The notes: generated by a model from the letters alone, not told the origin. DNA of 64,000 nt from Chaetoderma sp. LZ-2023a (GCA_034401795.1 CM067370.1:57123717-57187716); one strand, 5' to 3'. Shown: positions 19,784 through 54,536, numbered from the stretch's first letter. Program-made: numbers and translations.

Positions 19784-20230
19784 CATGCTCGTTTATCGTC
19801 TGTTTGTTTACGAATTTATACTATAATCGTAGTAAAATCGCGCACGTCAGCGTGAGAATTAGGTCGCTCCGCCCACTTGCCCATATATGGCACGCGTGAC
19901 CTCGTCTTCCCAATACGGCAGCGTATCTCCCATGATTCATAGCGGTAACTAGGACAAGAATGGCTGGCGCACTGGAACTGGTGCGGGATTCGCTCTGTGG
20001 TGAATGTATTGGGCCGTGTATTAAAATAAATGAAATATTTAGCAGTAAAGTGTATCTCTTTCGATAACCGGCGAAATAAGGTACACGTGTGTGAAATATG
20101 GGCGATGTAAGTGCAAAACTCAAGCAGCGAGAAGAAAATCTGATTTAATTTCAGTTTTTCGTTAAGGTTGGACCTGTAGTTCCAAGCTAGCCGTAACAGC
20201 GTAAGCGTATGGAGATACAGTACTGCAGCT
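19784..20230 (-). repeat. Right terminal inverted repeat of Polinton copy 1
   Basis: Reverse complement of 1477-1941; for example both contain CCATATATGG(G)CAAGTGGGCGGAGC and ATGAATCATGGGAGAT in matching order. The outer edge is approximate. Confidence 0.65.
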
Positions 20231-21430
20231 TGAGTACCAGTCTGCTGTTCCAAAAAAATGTCATGAATCCAATCGAAAGGACCATCTGAACAAATAAGCA
20301 CAGCCTTTTCGATGTCTTCGCTGACCCTCGGTACCTGTCAATAACCAGACGTCCATTGTCGAAAACAGGGTAGTACCTTGCATACTGTTCAAACTGTCAG
20401 ATGTTCGGAATTTGATAATTATCATGTGGAATGGCCTCATTTGATTTTCCGTAATCTATGCAGAAGTGGGTGGTCCCATCCTTCTTAAGACCATAATAGG
20501 TGATGCCCAGGGTAAAGATTTCTAGCATTTCTTTGAGCTGATCATGAACAAGGTGCACTTTCATTAACAGTAGTCAGTGTGGATGTTGTCTAGTAAGTGG
20601 TGAAATTGTAGGGATGGTACATTCTACCAAAGGTTTGCTACCTATTTAGTTTGGCCAAGCGATGTCGAATTGATCTGCAAAGTCACTCAGTACTTTGTCA
20701 TTAACTTCTACCCTTGTCGTTTGGTTAGAATGGCTTCTATGTAGTGTTCATTATTTTGCCTAAGGGGAACATACAATTTGCACATCTTCCAAAGCCATTG
20801 CTCCCCCCCCCCCCCCCCCGTTCTATAATTAATAACTGATCTTTAATGTACAACGCATCTGCCCAAATTAAACAGGCATGCTTCATTTTCTAGACAATCA
20901 ACCAAACAGAATTGGCAATAGAAAATTTACAACCAGCCTCTCCATGGACCTAAATTGGGGAACATTTTACAGCAAGGATCATCTGTGATTTCCTTAAGGA
21001 TATATCAGCTAAAACACTTTTCCACGTTGTGACATCTATCTAATCAACCAGTATCAACGAAAATATCGACAGTACACTTACTGGGATCAATGCTTTGATG
21101 GCCAGAGCTATCTAATAAAGGTCGTTCCAGTATCAGTTGGTCTCAGGTTCCCTCCATTGGAATTTACCCGGCCATTGGACTTGGGCATGGACCATCTGTC
21201 ATTTGTTGCACAGCCACGGTGATCTACCACTTCGGCGTAGCTTCATTTCGATATGCCTCTAAGTGCTTTCCCTCATCTGTGATAATTGCGCGGAAGGAAG
21301 ACGTCATCAACCTGCATAATTGGCGACCCACATAATTAGTATGCACCCACACCCACTTCTTGCTATACTGGCTGGCTAGTACAGCTAGACCAGTCTTCTG
21401 CTTTGCTTGTTCACTCATGGACATTTAGAT
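20231..21430 (-). pseudogene. Gypsy protease/RT N-terminal region, decayed
   Basis: Around 20440-20500 the minus strand reads LKKDGTTHFCIDYGKSNE, the RT fingers signature (KKDG...xDYRKLN). Upstream sequence is full of stops. A 66-residue frame at 21424-21224 follows the gag knuckles. The region breaks off at the Polinton inverted repeat, with the missing RT palm at 1469-1191. Confidence 0.65.
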
Positions 21431-22490
21431 GGATAATGGCCAATCTCTCCATAATTCCAGTACCTCACATTCGGATAGTCTTGGCATCTGGGTTGTGCGC
21501 TCGTCTCTGCATTCTTAATGTTCTTAGCATTTCTGTCACTAGCAAAATATTCGGATTTTCCGCAATTGTAACAATTAACTGATTACTTGGCCTTTGACTA
21601 ATTCGTATCAAACGAATTCACGTTTGTCATGCACTGGTTCTAAACATGTCCAAGCTCATAGCAGCTTGTAGTAGTTGGCATACTTTGTGCGATAGTTGGA
21701 TTCTTGCTGTTGCAGCTGGCATAATGTTAGGCGCATCCTCTCCATCGTATTGAACACACCACAAAACATATTTTTCTTGATGCACTATCATACACTGTAA
21801 TAGTTCATTTATGAGGTGCTCCACAGAATTTTCAGATGAGATCTGTTAAAGGCGTCTCCACTGGTTGTTCATGCCGTTTTCTAACATCTACGGCGTGCAA
21901 ACAGTTGTCCATGTCACCTTACTCCTTTGTGATGGCTATGGCTTCATGCCGGTTGATCGTTTTTTGATAAATGCATTGCTTAGCCAATTAGACACCACTC
22001 AAGCATCGAATATATGTATGGACAATGATTGGAGGGATGCCTTCGTCGTCGTCTGTATATGATTTCTTTGTCATCCCTCGAAATATTCAGTTAAAAATGC
22101 TTGATTTCGGCAGCCCTCTGCTTGACATTCTCAATTTCACACTTCAACCTCTCAGCGCCTCATTAGCAGAGATGAAGAACTTAAGAATATGATTGTAGAG
22201 CTCTTGCCACGTGATGGCGGCTGTGTCTTTTGTGGCCAGAAATGATTCAATTTCTCTCTGTGGCTAGCCTTGTGATCTCAAGCTCATAAGGTATTCCAAA
22301 TCATCAGACTTATGTCGTTCAATTGTGTTACGTTCGATTTGACAGACCATCAAATTCTATAGGGCTTGCATTGCAATTAAACCATCGTAGGTTAGCGGTG
22401 TGACTGTCTGCATTAACCTTTCTACTGGAGTTGGAACCCTTCTGAATTCTGGTAATGTCACAAACGGGTCGGTATTATCTTTCGCTAGCA
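21431..22490 (-). pseudogene. Gypsy gag with two zinc-knuckle-like motifs
   Basis: Minus strand from 22490: LPEFRRVPTPVERLMQ-like start, then many stops. Near 21580-21430 it reads CYNCGKSEYFASDR and YWNYGEIGHYPSKC, two CCHC-type knuckles of nucleocapsid (the second with its first Cys lost). Confidence 0.65.
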
Positions 22491-22497
22491 ACAACGC

Positions 22498-22761
22498 TGT
22501 CTTGTAAAAAATGTACAAAGACAAGTTTTATTAAATGAAAAACTATAGTGAATTTCCAGGCAATAATAATAAGATGTCACATGTCAAACTGTATATTTGT
22601 ATGTGCTAAAAATTGCTATATCGAAAATATGTCCAAGGCTAAGAATAGTTACCGAGCTTATAAACGATGAAGCATGCTTAGGATCATAAGCTGATCGAGT
22701 GTTACACAAATACAGTGCTTCACTTATTTATACTAAATAAATTCGCCAATTACTCATGCCA
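22498..22761 (-). repeat. 5' LTR of the outer gypsy-like element
   Basis: Direct-repeat partner of 304-543, diverged, TG...CA ended. Borders the gag start on the minus strand. Confidence 0.55.
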
Positions 22762-25219
<2,458 letters not shown>

Positions 25220-25221
25220 TA

Positions 25222-26965
25222 TATATATGATTCAAGTATTGGTAGATTCAATCAGAAATTGTGGTTAGCTAAGGCATTTGCACATTAAAACAAACAAACC
25301 CATTAAACATAGATCCTGAGGCTTAAACAACAGAAATCATGATCACTTTATCGTCCATTCATAGATTAGAGAAACTCTCTATTCATAGTTTGTTGTGGTA
25401 GTTTTCATACAGTCTGAGAACATGAAAAACAGTTAGGCTTAAAAAGGTACCGCTCTGAATTCTAATAGCATGTATGTCTAATTCAAACCAGGCAATTCGG
25501 ATAATTTGTTGGGAATGTTAGTTTAAACATATAATCTCTCATTTATTTTACTTCCAAAATCAGTGATTATAACAACTGTCGCTAATATCTGTGCATTTTA
25601 ATTGTTGTTGCTGTACACTATGAATGAGACTTCCTGCACTTGCGGCATACATTTCTGCAACCGGTGTTACAACCACAGGATATCAATTTAATGCATGATT
25701 GAGGTATGGGCGGTACAGACATCATTATTGGTAGTATCCAGCCGTTGTGATCTTTCCAACCCAAGGATTTAGAAAAGGGTAGTTCAGGGTAGTTGAGCTA
25801 TGCGTGCAGATTTCTGCTTGATAATGTGATCCTTTTGCGTGGAATGGCAATACATCACTCGTCGGTAGAAGAGACGTGTGACTTCATGAACAATAGTGCT
25901 AGACCCTTGTCAGTTGTATCTACATTCTGTACATCAGTGTAAACTCTGCAGATGAAGAGTACTGCTTTATTTGCTATATCCTCTTACAAAGGGCCAACTA
26001 CTAGCTTCTGTAGTAACCCATGGTGCTGCTTAAAGACTCACCATACAGATTATTGGGAGTTGATGCATTCCATTGAGATAGATGGTTCCCCCATCTAGCA
26101 TATCTCATGAATATGGGGAGCATTGACTGAAATACAAACAAATGGAGTTCCCTGTTTCCATCGTGGTGTTCTCTGGTGAAGAGAAAGACGAATATGTAGG
26201 CCTAATTACATCAGAATCTGAAGTTGATATTGTCCAGAGAATCTACAAATGATTCCAATAGATCTCTGAACTTATCCATTTGAAGAACTGAGATGAATGT
26301 CTCAATGTCCATCATTAATTGATTCTTCTATCTCTTTTCTGAGTTGTGGGATTTCTCTATTAATTATATCCAGTAACTGTGTGAAAAGAATTCTCCACAT
26401 ACTTTGGATCGACTTTTTGTATTCTCATTCATCTAACATATGACTTGCAAGCCAGGACTTGTTCAACAGCTCTAGGCCAGCGCAGGTTACTTTCCATCCG
26501 TACATTCAATAATTCAGATGACAGAATGTGTTTTCCAATAACCTTGAGAAAGTTCTTTGAAGTGTGGAGTCCACAAAGCCTGGTTTTTAGGAAGTTCTTG
26601 TATTCTTTCTTTGCCTATTGTAATTCCAATGATTTACGAGAGAGCGTTTCACCTACTGTTAACACTACATACTGTTGACCAAGTCTATCAGCCACATACC
26701 TACATGGTTCCATCATTATGTGTAATGTGTCCAACTAATGCGTAAGTGCTTACATAATTGGTGTATATCCCACAGGTGTTTTATCGGGTTGAAGGGTGTT
26801 CATCCTGTGCAATTTTTTCCTCGTCTTGAAGTGTAATGAAAAAAATGTTATATCGGTTGCTTCGGCTCGACGTGCAATTGGATGATTATGCCAATCTTTC
26901 AACGTGTCTTTAGTCATTGTTGGTTCTGCAATTCCAGCGGGATATAGTAACTGTACTTCCATCGA
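25222..26965. other. No gene recognised
   Basis: AT-rich. The minus strand between about 25830 and 26420 reads as coding-like fragments broken by many stops; I could not place a family. Confidence 0.4.
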
Positions 26966-27064
26966 TTTGTTGTCATTGTTGTTGTTGTTGTTGTTGTTGG
27001 TGTTATCGTCGTCGTCGTCGTCGTCGTCGTCGTTGGTGGTGGAGGTGGTGGTGGTGGTGCGTTG
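26966..27064. repeat. Trinucleotide microsatellite (GTT)n/(GTC)n/(GGT)n
   Basis: Consecutive GTT, GTC and GGT runs. Confidence 0.95.
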
Positions 27065-27540
27065 GTGGAGGAGTTTGAACCCCATATCTAAGATTTAATC
27101 CATATGTAGCTTAGAAGCTGAAATGTGTGAACTGGTATTTATCATGGCGGCAATCTTGAAATCTAAGATGGATGCCATATCTACTGTTTACAATACAAAC
27201 ATCACCATATCAAACATTAGATGCTTCCAGATGTAGCCAAACAAATTTGTCAAAATAATAACCATGATAAATGTTGAAGGTGGATTTAACGAAAGAGGAA
27301 TGCAACATATTACATTGAGAAGCCAATCAGAGGCGGCCATTTAGTTTTTAACCATTTTGGCCTCTATATAGAGCTTCGTGACAGGTTGGCAGACAGAAAA
27401 AGATAAGAGTCAGCAGCCTCGAATCCTATTACAAAACTGTCAGCCGCCTTTTCCCCCAAAATGCCTCTTAACATTTTATAGAGGCATATTTCTCCGATTT
27501 CCGACCTGACTATCTCCGGAGTCCAAGAAGTTAGAATCAC
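27065..27540. other. No gene recognised
   Basis: Short frames only; lead-in to the satellite. Confidence 0.4.
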
Positions 27541-29260
27541 CAAATTTTGCATATCGCTTCATATTGTATTGACTAGGCAAAAATGAGTTTGAGTTTTACA
27601 AAATCAACTATTACGGTCACGGGATCACTAAGTCTATCCCGAAATACACATTTGTAGCCATAAATCGAGAACGCAAGTATAGAATCACTAAATTCGGCAA
27701 ACGCATCATACTATATGTAGCTAGACATTGTATGGGTTTCAGGACAAAGCATCAAATATCTAGGACATGGGGTCACTAAGTGCATCCTGAAATACACATT
27801 TTTAGCCATAAATCTGGGACGCAAGTAGGTAAAATGACCTAATTTGGCACATCCATTAATATTCTAGATGTCATGGGGCAATGTGTTTGAGGCAAAGAAC
27901 AAATATGGCCACGAGGTCACTCGAAATACACATTTTAGCAATACATCGACACCGTAAGTAGGTAGAATGACTAAATTAGGCAGGCATAGTATATGTACCT
28001 TGAATTATATAAGTTCCAAGACAAAGCATCAAATATCTAGGTCACGGGGTCACTAAGTGCATCACGACATACCTATTTTTAGCTATAAATCTGGAATGCA
28101 AGTAGATGTAATCACTCAATTTGGCACATCCATTCACATTTTAGATGGCTAACCAAAATATGAGTTTGAGGTAAGACACAAATAATACGGCCACGGGGTC
28201 ACTAAGTATGTATTTATGATTACTGTATTCTGCGGCTGTAGTAGTAGAAACATCCTACAGCTGCAATCAGTCCTTCTTCGCTTTTGCCCACTGTGTCTTG
28301 TCCTCAGCCAAAATCCTTAGCTTTCTCAGGCCCATTCTTGACTTGAGTGTACCTAAACCTGCTTTCTTGAGGTCACCTCGTAGCACGCTTAGCAGATTTA
28401 TGCAATGACGTCCTCTCCTGGCTCTGTATTTGCTGGCTCAGAATAGGGCGAATTCCAACACGCTCTGTGGTGGTGTGTCTTCTAACATCCTTAGCACATG
28501 GCCAAATATGGACCATCTTTGCTGGGTGACTTTTACAGACAGCGGCGGCGTATTACACATCTTGTATAGTGCATCGTTAGAAATTATGCTCTCTGGCCAT
28601 CAGTGTCCAGTGACGGTGCGTAGGTGTTTGCCCTGGCAGGCGTAAAGTTTGTCTAGAGCTGCCTTTGGAGCTGCCCAGCTGTTACAGTTATATATCATCA
28701 AGGATACGCAGGTTGCATTGTATAAACGTAGTCTTTTTACCAATGGCATCTTTGATCTACGAATCCATAGATTCCAGAAGGACTGGAAAGCTATGTTCCC
28801 CTTGACGCAGCGTGCATCAATGTCAGCAGTACTGCAAAGCAGTGAGCCCAGGATTTTAATCTTCCTCCATGGTTCGCCGCCACGGAGTGGATCGTCATTT
28901 TCTTTACTTTCATGCTTTGTAGATAGATAGGTATATGTGGGTGAACTCTGTTTTGGATTCAATCATAAAGAGATTCTCAATTTTTAGTTTGCTTGCGGCT
29001 ATTGGGAGAAGATCGTCAAGAGGTTTCATTTCCTCATCTATAAAGTCACTAAGTGCATCCCGAAATACACATTTAGGGTTAAATCAAGAACATAAGTAGG
29101 TCTAATGACGAAATTTGGAACACCCATTCATAATATAGGTGGCTACAGGCTATACGAGTTTCAGGACAAAGCATCAAATATCTAAGTCACTGCATGCTTA
29201 CAAAGTGCATACTGGAATACACAATTTCTCCATAGCTCTAGAGTGCAAGAAGGCGGAATC
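27541..29260. repeat. Diverged satellite, about 150-170 bp period, split by a LINE fragment
   Basis: Units carry GGTCACTAAGTGCATCC, GAAATACACATTT, AGCCATAAATC, CAAAGCATCAAATATCTA in repeated order. About five copies lie at 27541-28207; the array resumes at 29045 in phase after the inserted LINE fragment. Confidence 0.85.
28208..29044 (-). pseudogene. Non-LTR retrotransposon 3' fragment with 10-bp target duplication
   Basis: Minus-strand coding remains of the post-RT region of a LINE: WRKIKILGSLL, a Tyr-Asn-C helix (LYNATCVSLMIYNCNSW), WSIFGHVLR and a terminal TQWAKAKKDW. The insert is flanked by GTCACTAAGT on both sides (28198-28207 and 29045-29054), a clean target duplication in the satellite. 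The element is 5'-truncated. Its 3' end recurs at 54574-54658. Confidence 0.85.
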
Positions 29261-29420
29261 ACCAGATTTAACACATGTTTTCATATTACGACAGTTTATG
29301 ATTGCTTGTAAGCATTCAAAACTCTGAAAAAAATACGCAGTAATTCTTCTCACACGTGTATTAAGTTGCTCACGAACGAAAGTGTAATTCTTCATAAATA
29401 AACATTGTACAACAAGTCAA

Positions 29421-29457
<37 letters not shown>

Positions 29458-29783
29458 ATTGATTTGGTATATCATGTTCAATTGTGAATACCAGTCTCGT
29501 ATTCCTAAGCCAGCCAGCATGGTGCCTACAATGACTGACCAGCACACTGGTACAGCTGAGTGCATTTCAAGCGTTTACAGCTTCCTTGGCATATTCTTGA
29601 AGATACATTTCATTAAATACCTTGGAGTTTATTCATATCCATCATATGACAGCATACTCAAATACGTGTCGTGTAGGATGACGTCATTATCAATGACGCA
29701 ATAAAAGATGTAGATAGGTTGCCACGAACGCATAATTGGTGACGGGCTAAACGTTGTATTTGTATTTACTATTTAATAAACAT

Positions 29784-29817
29784 GCTGTTGAATATTTTGA
29801 AACTAATTTGACTTGGC
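29784..29817 (+). repeat. Half-copy of the hairpin repeat family
   Basis: Carries GCTGTTGAATATTTTGAAAC and the following arm bases without the second arm; compare 43212-43304. Confidence 0.7.
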
Positions 29818-31119
29818 CGATCGATCCCAACCGTAGTGTGGGTGGAGCTTAGCTGAGATGGGTGGGGAATAGGTAAAACTGGAAATGTTCATTTATGTCA
29901 TACCTTTGATGTCTCAGGATGAAGACTTGATAGTGGAAACCATTGGCCACCTTTCACGGTCAGTTATCCAACCCAAGTCCGAAGGAGTAGGAACTATCGG
30001 GCTAGCGATGACTGTTTCGCTCCAAATGTAACATGTCTGATACGCTACACATTTGCCATGCTGAACGAATGAAGCACTGCTTGGATGAATGTTCTCTATC
30101 TTTAGTAACAGCTAAAGAGGTATTCCCGTTGTACAAAACAACAACGAATTTCTCTGATTCTTCAATGTCTTGATCAATTATTGTGCCATGTGTGCTAGAT
30201 AACCAGATGAATACTGATGCCACGTGGCGTTTGATTGCCATACTCATATGCATGGATGGTAGATTCCTCACTTATATGGAAGCAATGTCCAAACTGACAT
30301 CGTCGCATGCCGACAAACCCACCGGCCACATATATCATACAGAGCGTGTCATGTGTGTTTACAGTGAATTATCAACGTATTTACAAGGTTTTAGATATGC
30401 GCATCTCAGAGATCACTGGCAGCGGAGATGACAGCTATGACGTAGGTTGGGTGGTTTTTAGAGCGGCTGCCATCTATACTGCACGGCGCACTAATCCCGT
30501 ATTCACAGGACTCGGGCATGGCTGTCAGGGACACACCGGCACAGGGCTGACATCTACTATGTACATTATCAGAGCGTATTCACAACTGATCTCCCAATAC
30601 AGGGCGTGACACTCAGAGTGCGTTCTTTTACGTCCCTCAAGGAACAGACGCCACACGAGGCGGGACGGATGACTTTACGTCACCTCCGAAGGACGTGTCA
30701 GTTGAATGACGTATGGAATAGTGCAGGTTTTTACACCGTTTTTGAATGCGGATTGAACACGGCTCTTTGGATTGGAATTCCAAACATGTGCGGCGCAAAG
30801 GTTTTGCCAACCGAGCCAATGCGCCATACTTCTCAGCATGTCTTGTCACAAGTACCACAGAACGCCGTTACTGTATCACAACCAGAAAAAGCATGGACAA
30901 TTTGAAGATCCCATCATCAAATGACTGATCAGCACCCACGTGAGCAGACACTGCTATAAGCACCAATGTACACAGCGAAACAATGTTCCGTGTCCAAAGG
31001 CCATGTGGTTGCTGCAAATGCTGACACTCCAGTAATCTGTCTCTTCATGTGCATAGGCTTGTAGCTTAGCTAGATCCATTGGAGAGATTGCTAGTGCATT
31101 CCATCCCAAGTAGCTAGAA
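29818..31119. other. No gene recognised
   Basis: Somewhat higher GC and CpG from 30440 to 30720; open frames of up to 100 codons on both strands show no family signal. Confidence 0.4.
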
Positions 31120-31155
31120 GTAGCGTGTTAATCTTCTTCTTTTCGATCGCCGGTA

Positions 31156-33995
31156 TCACACTTGGAGAGCCGTTCTCAAGATGAAATCTGTGGTTTTCTG
31201 CAGTTCTTCCACAAGCCCATACAGCTTTTCAAGAAAAGAGGTTGACAAAGGCCAGATCTTTTCTCTCAGCAGCTGATACGTACTGCAACATTGAAGTATG
31301 TGCTCTGTGGTCTGTTCTGCTTCTCCACAAGGACAAGCGGGCGATGTCATAAGGTGGAACCGACTGTACATGTGTTGGTTTAGTCTGTTATGTCCAGTTC
31401 TGAGACGAAAAATGGTCACTTGCTCTGGCCTCGAGAGATGATGGTAGGCATCTTCTGATTGAGGTGTTCTATAGAGTGACTTGATGATAGTCTTCATCTC
31501 TGTATGGGTACCCATGTTTTCTGTCTGTTTCTCTTCTGCATCCACCTTTGCCATCTTGTCTGCTTCTTCATTTCTTTGGACTCCACAATGTGAGGGGATC
31601 CACTGCAATGCTATCCGAAAGCATTTGATGGTTTGTAGTGCTTCTTCAAGTTGTGGCAGCTTACCTTTGGTGAGAGCCTCAAGGACGGAGCGGGCATCAG
31701 ATAAAAAGACAATCTGTGCAATAGGGTTTGCTGTTCTGCTGATGGTATTAGCTGCATGAACCAGTGCTTCGACTTCAGCTCTGTAGTTTGTGCAGTGTTT
31801 GCCTGTCGCTATTGCAGCTGACTCATGTTGTCCGTTTGGATAATGTGCAGTCCGGCACCTCCGCTCCTAATTGCATCTTTGGCTGATCCATCTGTGTAGA
31901 TCCTTATCCATGTCTCCTGAGGGTACATTTCTTCCAGCATGGCTAGGGTCAGGGCCTTCTTGGCTCACATCACTGTGTTCATCTTTGGCTGTGAGATGAG
32001 GTACTGTGGTGCGAATATCTATGCTCTTTAGTTTTTGTTTTCCCAGGGTGGAGGATCAAGGGTGTGGTTTGGGTCTTCTATTTGTGCTGGCAACATTTCT
32101 TGGTGTTTCCTTTGAAGTGATTTTGTCTCTTTCACAAAACTTGATCTTTTAAGTCTTCCTGATGACAGCTGTGCTTGCCTGATCTTCATCGGGTGGTTGT
32201 TGAACGATTTGAATTTTGCAGCTTGGATCAGTGCTTTGCATTCCCTTCATTTGCTAAGTGGTGGATGCCAGCGGTCTGCTCCATTTTTTCTATTGGTGTT
32301 GATCTCATTCCACCAGTGATAATGCGTAGTGCCTGGTTTTGTACTCTGTCGAGGTTCTGCTGATGAGATTTAGCTGCTGTCATTCATGAGCTGGATCCAT
32401 ACTCAAGGTGTGGTCGTAACGCACCTAGGTAGATGGTCTTAAGGATCCTTTCATTGGCACCCCACGTTGTTCCTGTCAGCTTCCTCATGATGTTTTGCTT
32501 TCTTCTGGCCTTTGCCTCTGCGTTCTGGATGTGCTCCTTCCATGTTAATCTTCTGTCATAGGTGACTCCCAGGTATGTCTGCTGGTCCTCGTACTCGAGT
32601 GGCGTACCGCCCAGTGTCAGATTGCCAAGCTTGGTTTTGGTGGACAGTGAGAATAGCATGGCTGATGATCTTTGTTGATGGTAATACACCAGCGATTGGC
32701 CCAAGCTGTAATTCTGTCCATGACGAGCTGAATTCTGTACGTGGCAGTCGTTGTGTACCCCTCGGTGCACCAGAGTACGAGGTCATCTGCATAGAGGGCT
32801 GCTTGGATCCCATTAGGCAGCTCTGCTACAGTGTCATTAATGAAGAGTATGAACAGAGTTGGGGATAATACTCCGCCTTGTGGCACCCCTTGTCTCAGCA
32901 ATACATTCTGTCCAGATTATCCATCCACCAGCACCCTAGCTCTGCGATTGTGTAGGTATGACTTGGTCCATCAGAACATGTTGCCACCGATGCCTGTGCG
33001 CCGAAGCTTCACGAGGCCATCCTTCCACACCTTGTCAAATGCTTTCTGCAGATCGATAAAGGCAGCTAACATCACCTTGGAAAGTGTCCTCTATGACCTG
33101 TGCAAGATGTGTTGTTTGATCTTCTGTGCTCCTGTATCTTCGTAAGCCGGCCTGCTCTGTAACTATAATGTTCTCCGACTCCAGGTTCCACTGCAACCGC
33201 TGATTGACGATGCGCTCCATGGTCTTACATATGCAGCTTGTAAGACTGATAGGACGGTAGCTCAGCACTTTCGTCTTGTTCTTCCCTTTTTTAGAATAGG
33301 AGTCATTCTGGCTTCCTTCCAGCACTGAGGAACCTCGCCATTGGTCCAAATGAGATGAACGATGTCTAGCAACTTGCGGAGAGATGCATTACCAAGGTGT
33401 TGGATCATTTCATTCGTAATGACATCTGGTCTGGGAGATTTCTTCTTCTTCAATTGGCGGATAGCCTTCTTCAGTTCTGCTAAACTAATGTCAACTTTCA
33501 TTGCATCGTGAGTGTTGGTGTCTCTTCTTTCCTTTTGCTCTTTTCTAACCTCTTTTTGACGCATTCGTGGTATAGAAATGTTGCTTTCTTTTGCATATGC
33601 CTTCGCAAAGGCATCTGCAGCCATCTTTCCTGACAGTGCTTGACCATCTTCTTCAAGAGTAATCTTCTCCCCCCCCCAACACCCTCATCATGCAGTGCTT
33701 TAGTCAGTCTCCATAGCTTTGTGGTGTCTCTCTCTAAATTAAACCCTGCCGTCTTTTCCCTCCAGCTTCTTCTTTTGGCCTCCAGCTTGGTCTTTAGACA
33801 CCTGGCTTTAGTTTGTTGTAGCGTGAAGTGGTTTTCATGACAGGGATTACCCTCTGCATCTTCTCTGGCCTTGTCTAGTTTATCATGTGCTGCTTGCAGT
33901 TCTGTTGTCCAGTAGGGGCGGTAGTTTTTCCTGAACCCTCGAGGAATCGCTTCATTGGCAGCTTTGAGGATACGTGAATTAAATTCCTTGACCAC
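31156..33995 (-). pseudogene. Reverse transcriptase plus RNase H of the non-LTR element, frameshifted
   Basis: Pieces in order: pre-RT (33995-33498), RT start (KKKKSPRPDVITNEMI, about 33440), RPISLTSCICKTMERI (about 33250), RQGVPQGGVLSPTLF (about 32890) and the catalytic LYADDLVLW (about 32790). Thumb region TYLGVTYDRRLTWKEHI (about 32560), then RNase H with WIPSHCGVQRNEEADKMAK (about 31600) and a terminal CPCGEAEQTTEHILQCC knuckle. At least three frameshifts or stops separate them. RNase H presence separates it from Jockey-, CR1- and RTE-type elements. Confidence 0.9.
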
Positions 33996-34021
33996 ATTGT
34001 TGATGTTTCTCCCTTCTACTG

Positions 34022-34905
34022 CTATATATTTTGGGTAAGCTCATTGGAACGAATGCCGAACATACTCCAATTTGCCTTTTTGTAGTTCCACCTTGGATGT
34101 TTAGGTGAACTTGTCGAAATACTTCCAGAAAGAGAGAGGAGGACTGGGCGGTGGTCGCTTCCTCCTAACTGCGATCCGACCACTCTCCTGAGGTTTCTGT
34201 GAATGTCTTCTGTACAAAATGCCAAGTCCGGCGTTGTTGTCGAGTGCCACCGGCGAGAGTAAAAGGTAGGCTGATCTGTGGGATCATTGACAAGTAAAAG
34301 GTGCTTTTCATCTTGACATGCTTCAATGTCTTCTCGTTTATCAAGTGTTCTGTATCCCCAGCTCTGGGACTGGCTATTAAAGTCTCCCGCAATGAGGAAG
34401 CGGCAGTCCGGGACCTGGATTGTATCAAGTGAGAGATTCTTGTCATTAGGGCAGTAATAATTGACAATGTCAATCACAGAGTTGCTGGTTGTTACCTTGA
34501 TCTTGATATATTCTGCCTCTTCCATAAAGGTTTTGAGCTGGTTGGCGTTCACGCTGTTTCGGACCAAGGTGATCACCCCACCTTTCTTTCTTCCTCTTCG
34601 GTCGCACCGGAAAATCTGGTAACCTCTGATCTTAAATGGTTTTCCTTCTTGCAGGTGTGTCTCTTGGATGCAGCAGATATCAATGTTGTTTTTGTACAGG
34701 AACTGTCCGAGCTCTGATCTCTTGTTGGTAACCCTTTCTGCGTTCCAGTGCATGATGTTGATACTGGGGTTCTCTTTGGGTTTGGTCTTCTCTTTCGGTT
34801 GGCCAGTAGCTCTCCATCCTCGTCCCTTGGCTCCACAAGAGGAGTTGATGGGACCTCAAGTAGCTGAGGGTGGGCTCCTTCGAGGCGTGGAGCCCGGCGC
34901 TGCAC
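34022..34905 (-). pseudogene. APE-type endonuclease domain of the non-LTR element
   Basis: From MHWNAERVTNK (34753) the frame runs 243 residues with the APE motifs QETHL (about residue 35), AGDFNSQSQSWG, TPDLAF and GGSDHRPV near the end. The endonuclease nicks target DNA for target-primed reverse transcription. Coding continues upstream to about 34905 in the same reading direction (NRKRRPNPK). A stop at 34022 separates it from the RT part, which is elsewhere continuous in the family. Confidence 0.9.
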
Positions 34906-35058
34906 CTGCCTGGCGGATCCTCACCAGGCGAGCACCATTTCGGTTGATTCGATCTCCAAGTGTCATTTTCCAATTGTCTGGATTGACACCCAGTGGGTTA
35001 CACCCCTGCGCCACGTTGAGGCCGAGCATATAGGCTTAAACAGGGGTAGCGTGTTAAT

Positions 35059-36420
<1,362 letters not shown>

Positions 36421-36426
36421 AAAATA

Positions 36427-36436
36427 TTTATTTATT
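36427..36436 (-). terminator. Poly(A) signal of the ADA2-like gene
   Basis: Two overlapping AATAAA hexamers on the minus strand, 45-55 bases past the stop codon. Confidence 0.7.
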
Positions 36437-36480
36437 TTATGCTACATAGTTTCAACTGACAAACTAACATTAATAGATGC

Positions 36481-54536
<18,056 letters not shown>

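Larger units (their letters stand above)
1477..20230. mobile_element. Maverick/Polinton element, copy 1 (about 18.7 kb)
   Basis: Diagnostic genes are family-B DNA polymerase with the Polinton-type N-terminal zinc finger and HxCHWHGCPxH domain, an rve integrase and an FtsK/HerA-like packaging ATPase, together with many small proteins. About 450-bp inverted repeats bound the cluster, and the length and layout match known Polintons (15-20 kb). PolB, integrase, ATPase and others carry stops or frameshifts, so the copy is not autonomous. A 6-bp target duplication, expected for the family, could not be placed because the outer edges are diverged. No adenain-type protease or certain capsid gene was recognised. 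Confidence 0.8.
31133..35045 (-). mobile_element. RNase H-bearing non-LTR retrotransposon, 3.9 kb, 13-bp target duplication
   Basis: Minus-strand order: short upstream coding stretch, APE endonuclease, RT, RNase H and Zn-knuckle, 3' tail GAAAAGAAGAAG. The 13-bp sequence GTAGCGTGTTAAT occurs at 31120-31132 and 35046-35058, immediately outside both ends, so boundaries are firm. Domain set (APE-RT-RNH) points to the I/Nimb-like branch; the clade is inference. Frameshifts make it inactive. Confidence 0.9.

Noticed and set aside
1477..20230. The 450-bp repeats as LTRs
   Set aside because: They are in inverted, not direct, orientation and enclose a Polinton gene set.
1470..20240. A 6-bp target duplication at the Polinton ends
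   Set aside because: Outer edges are too diverged; no convincing matching hexamer was found.
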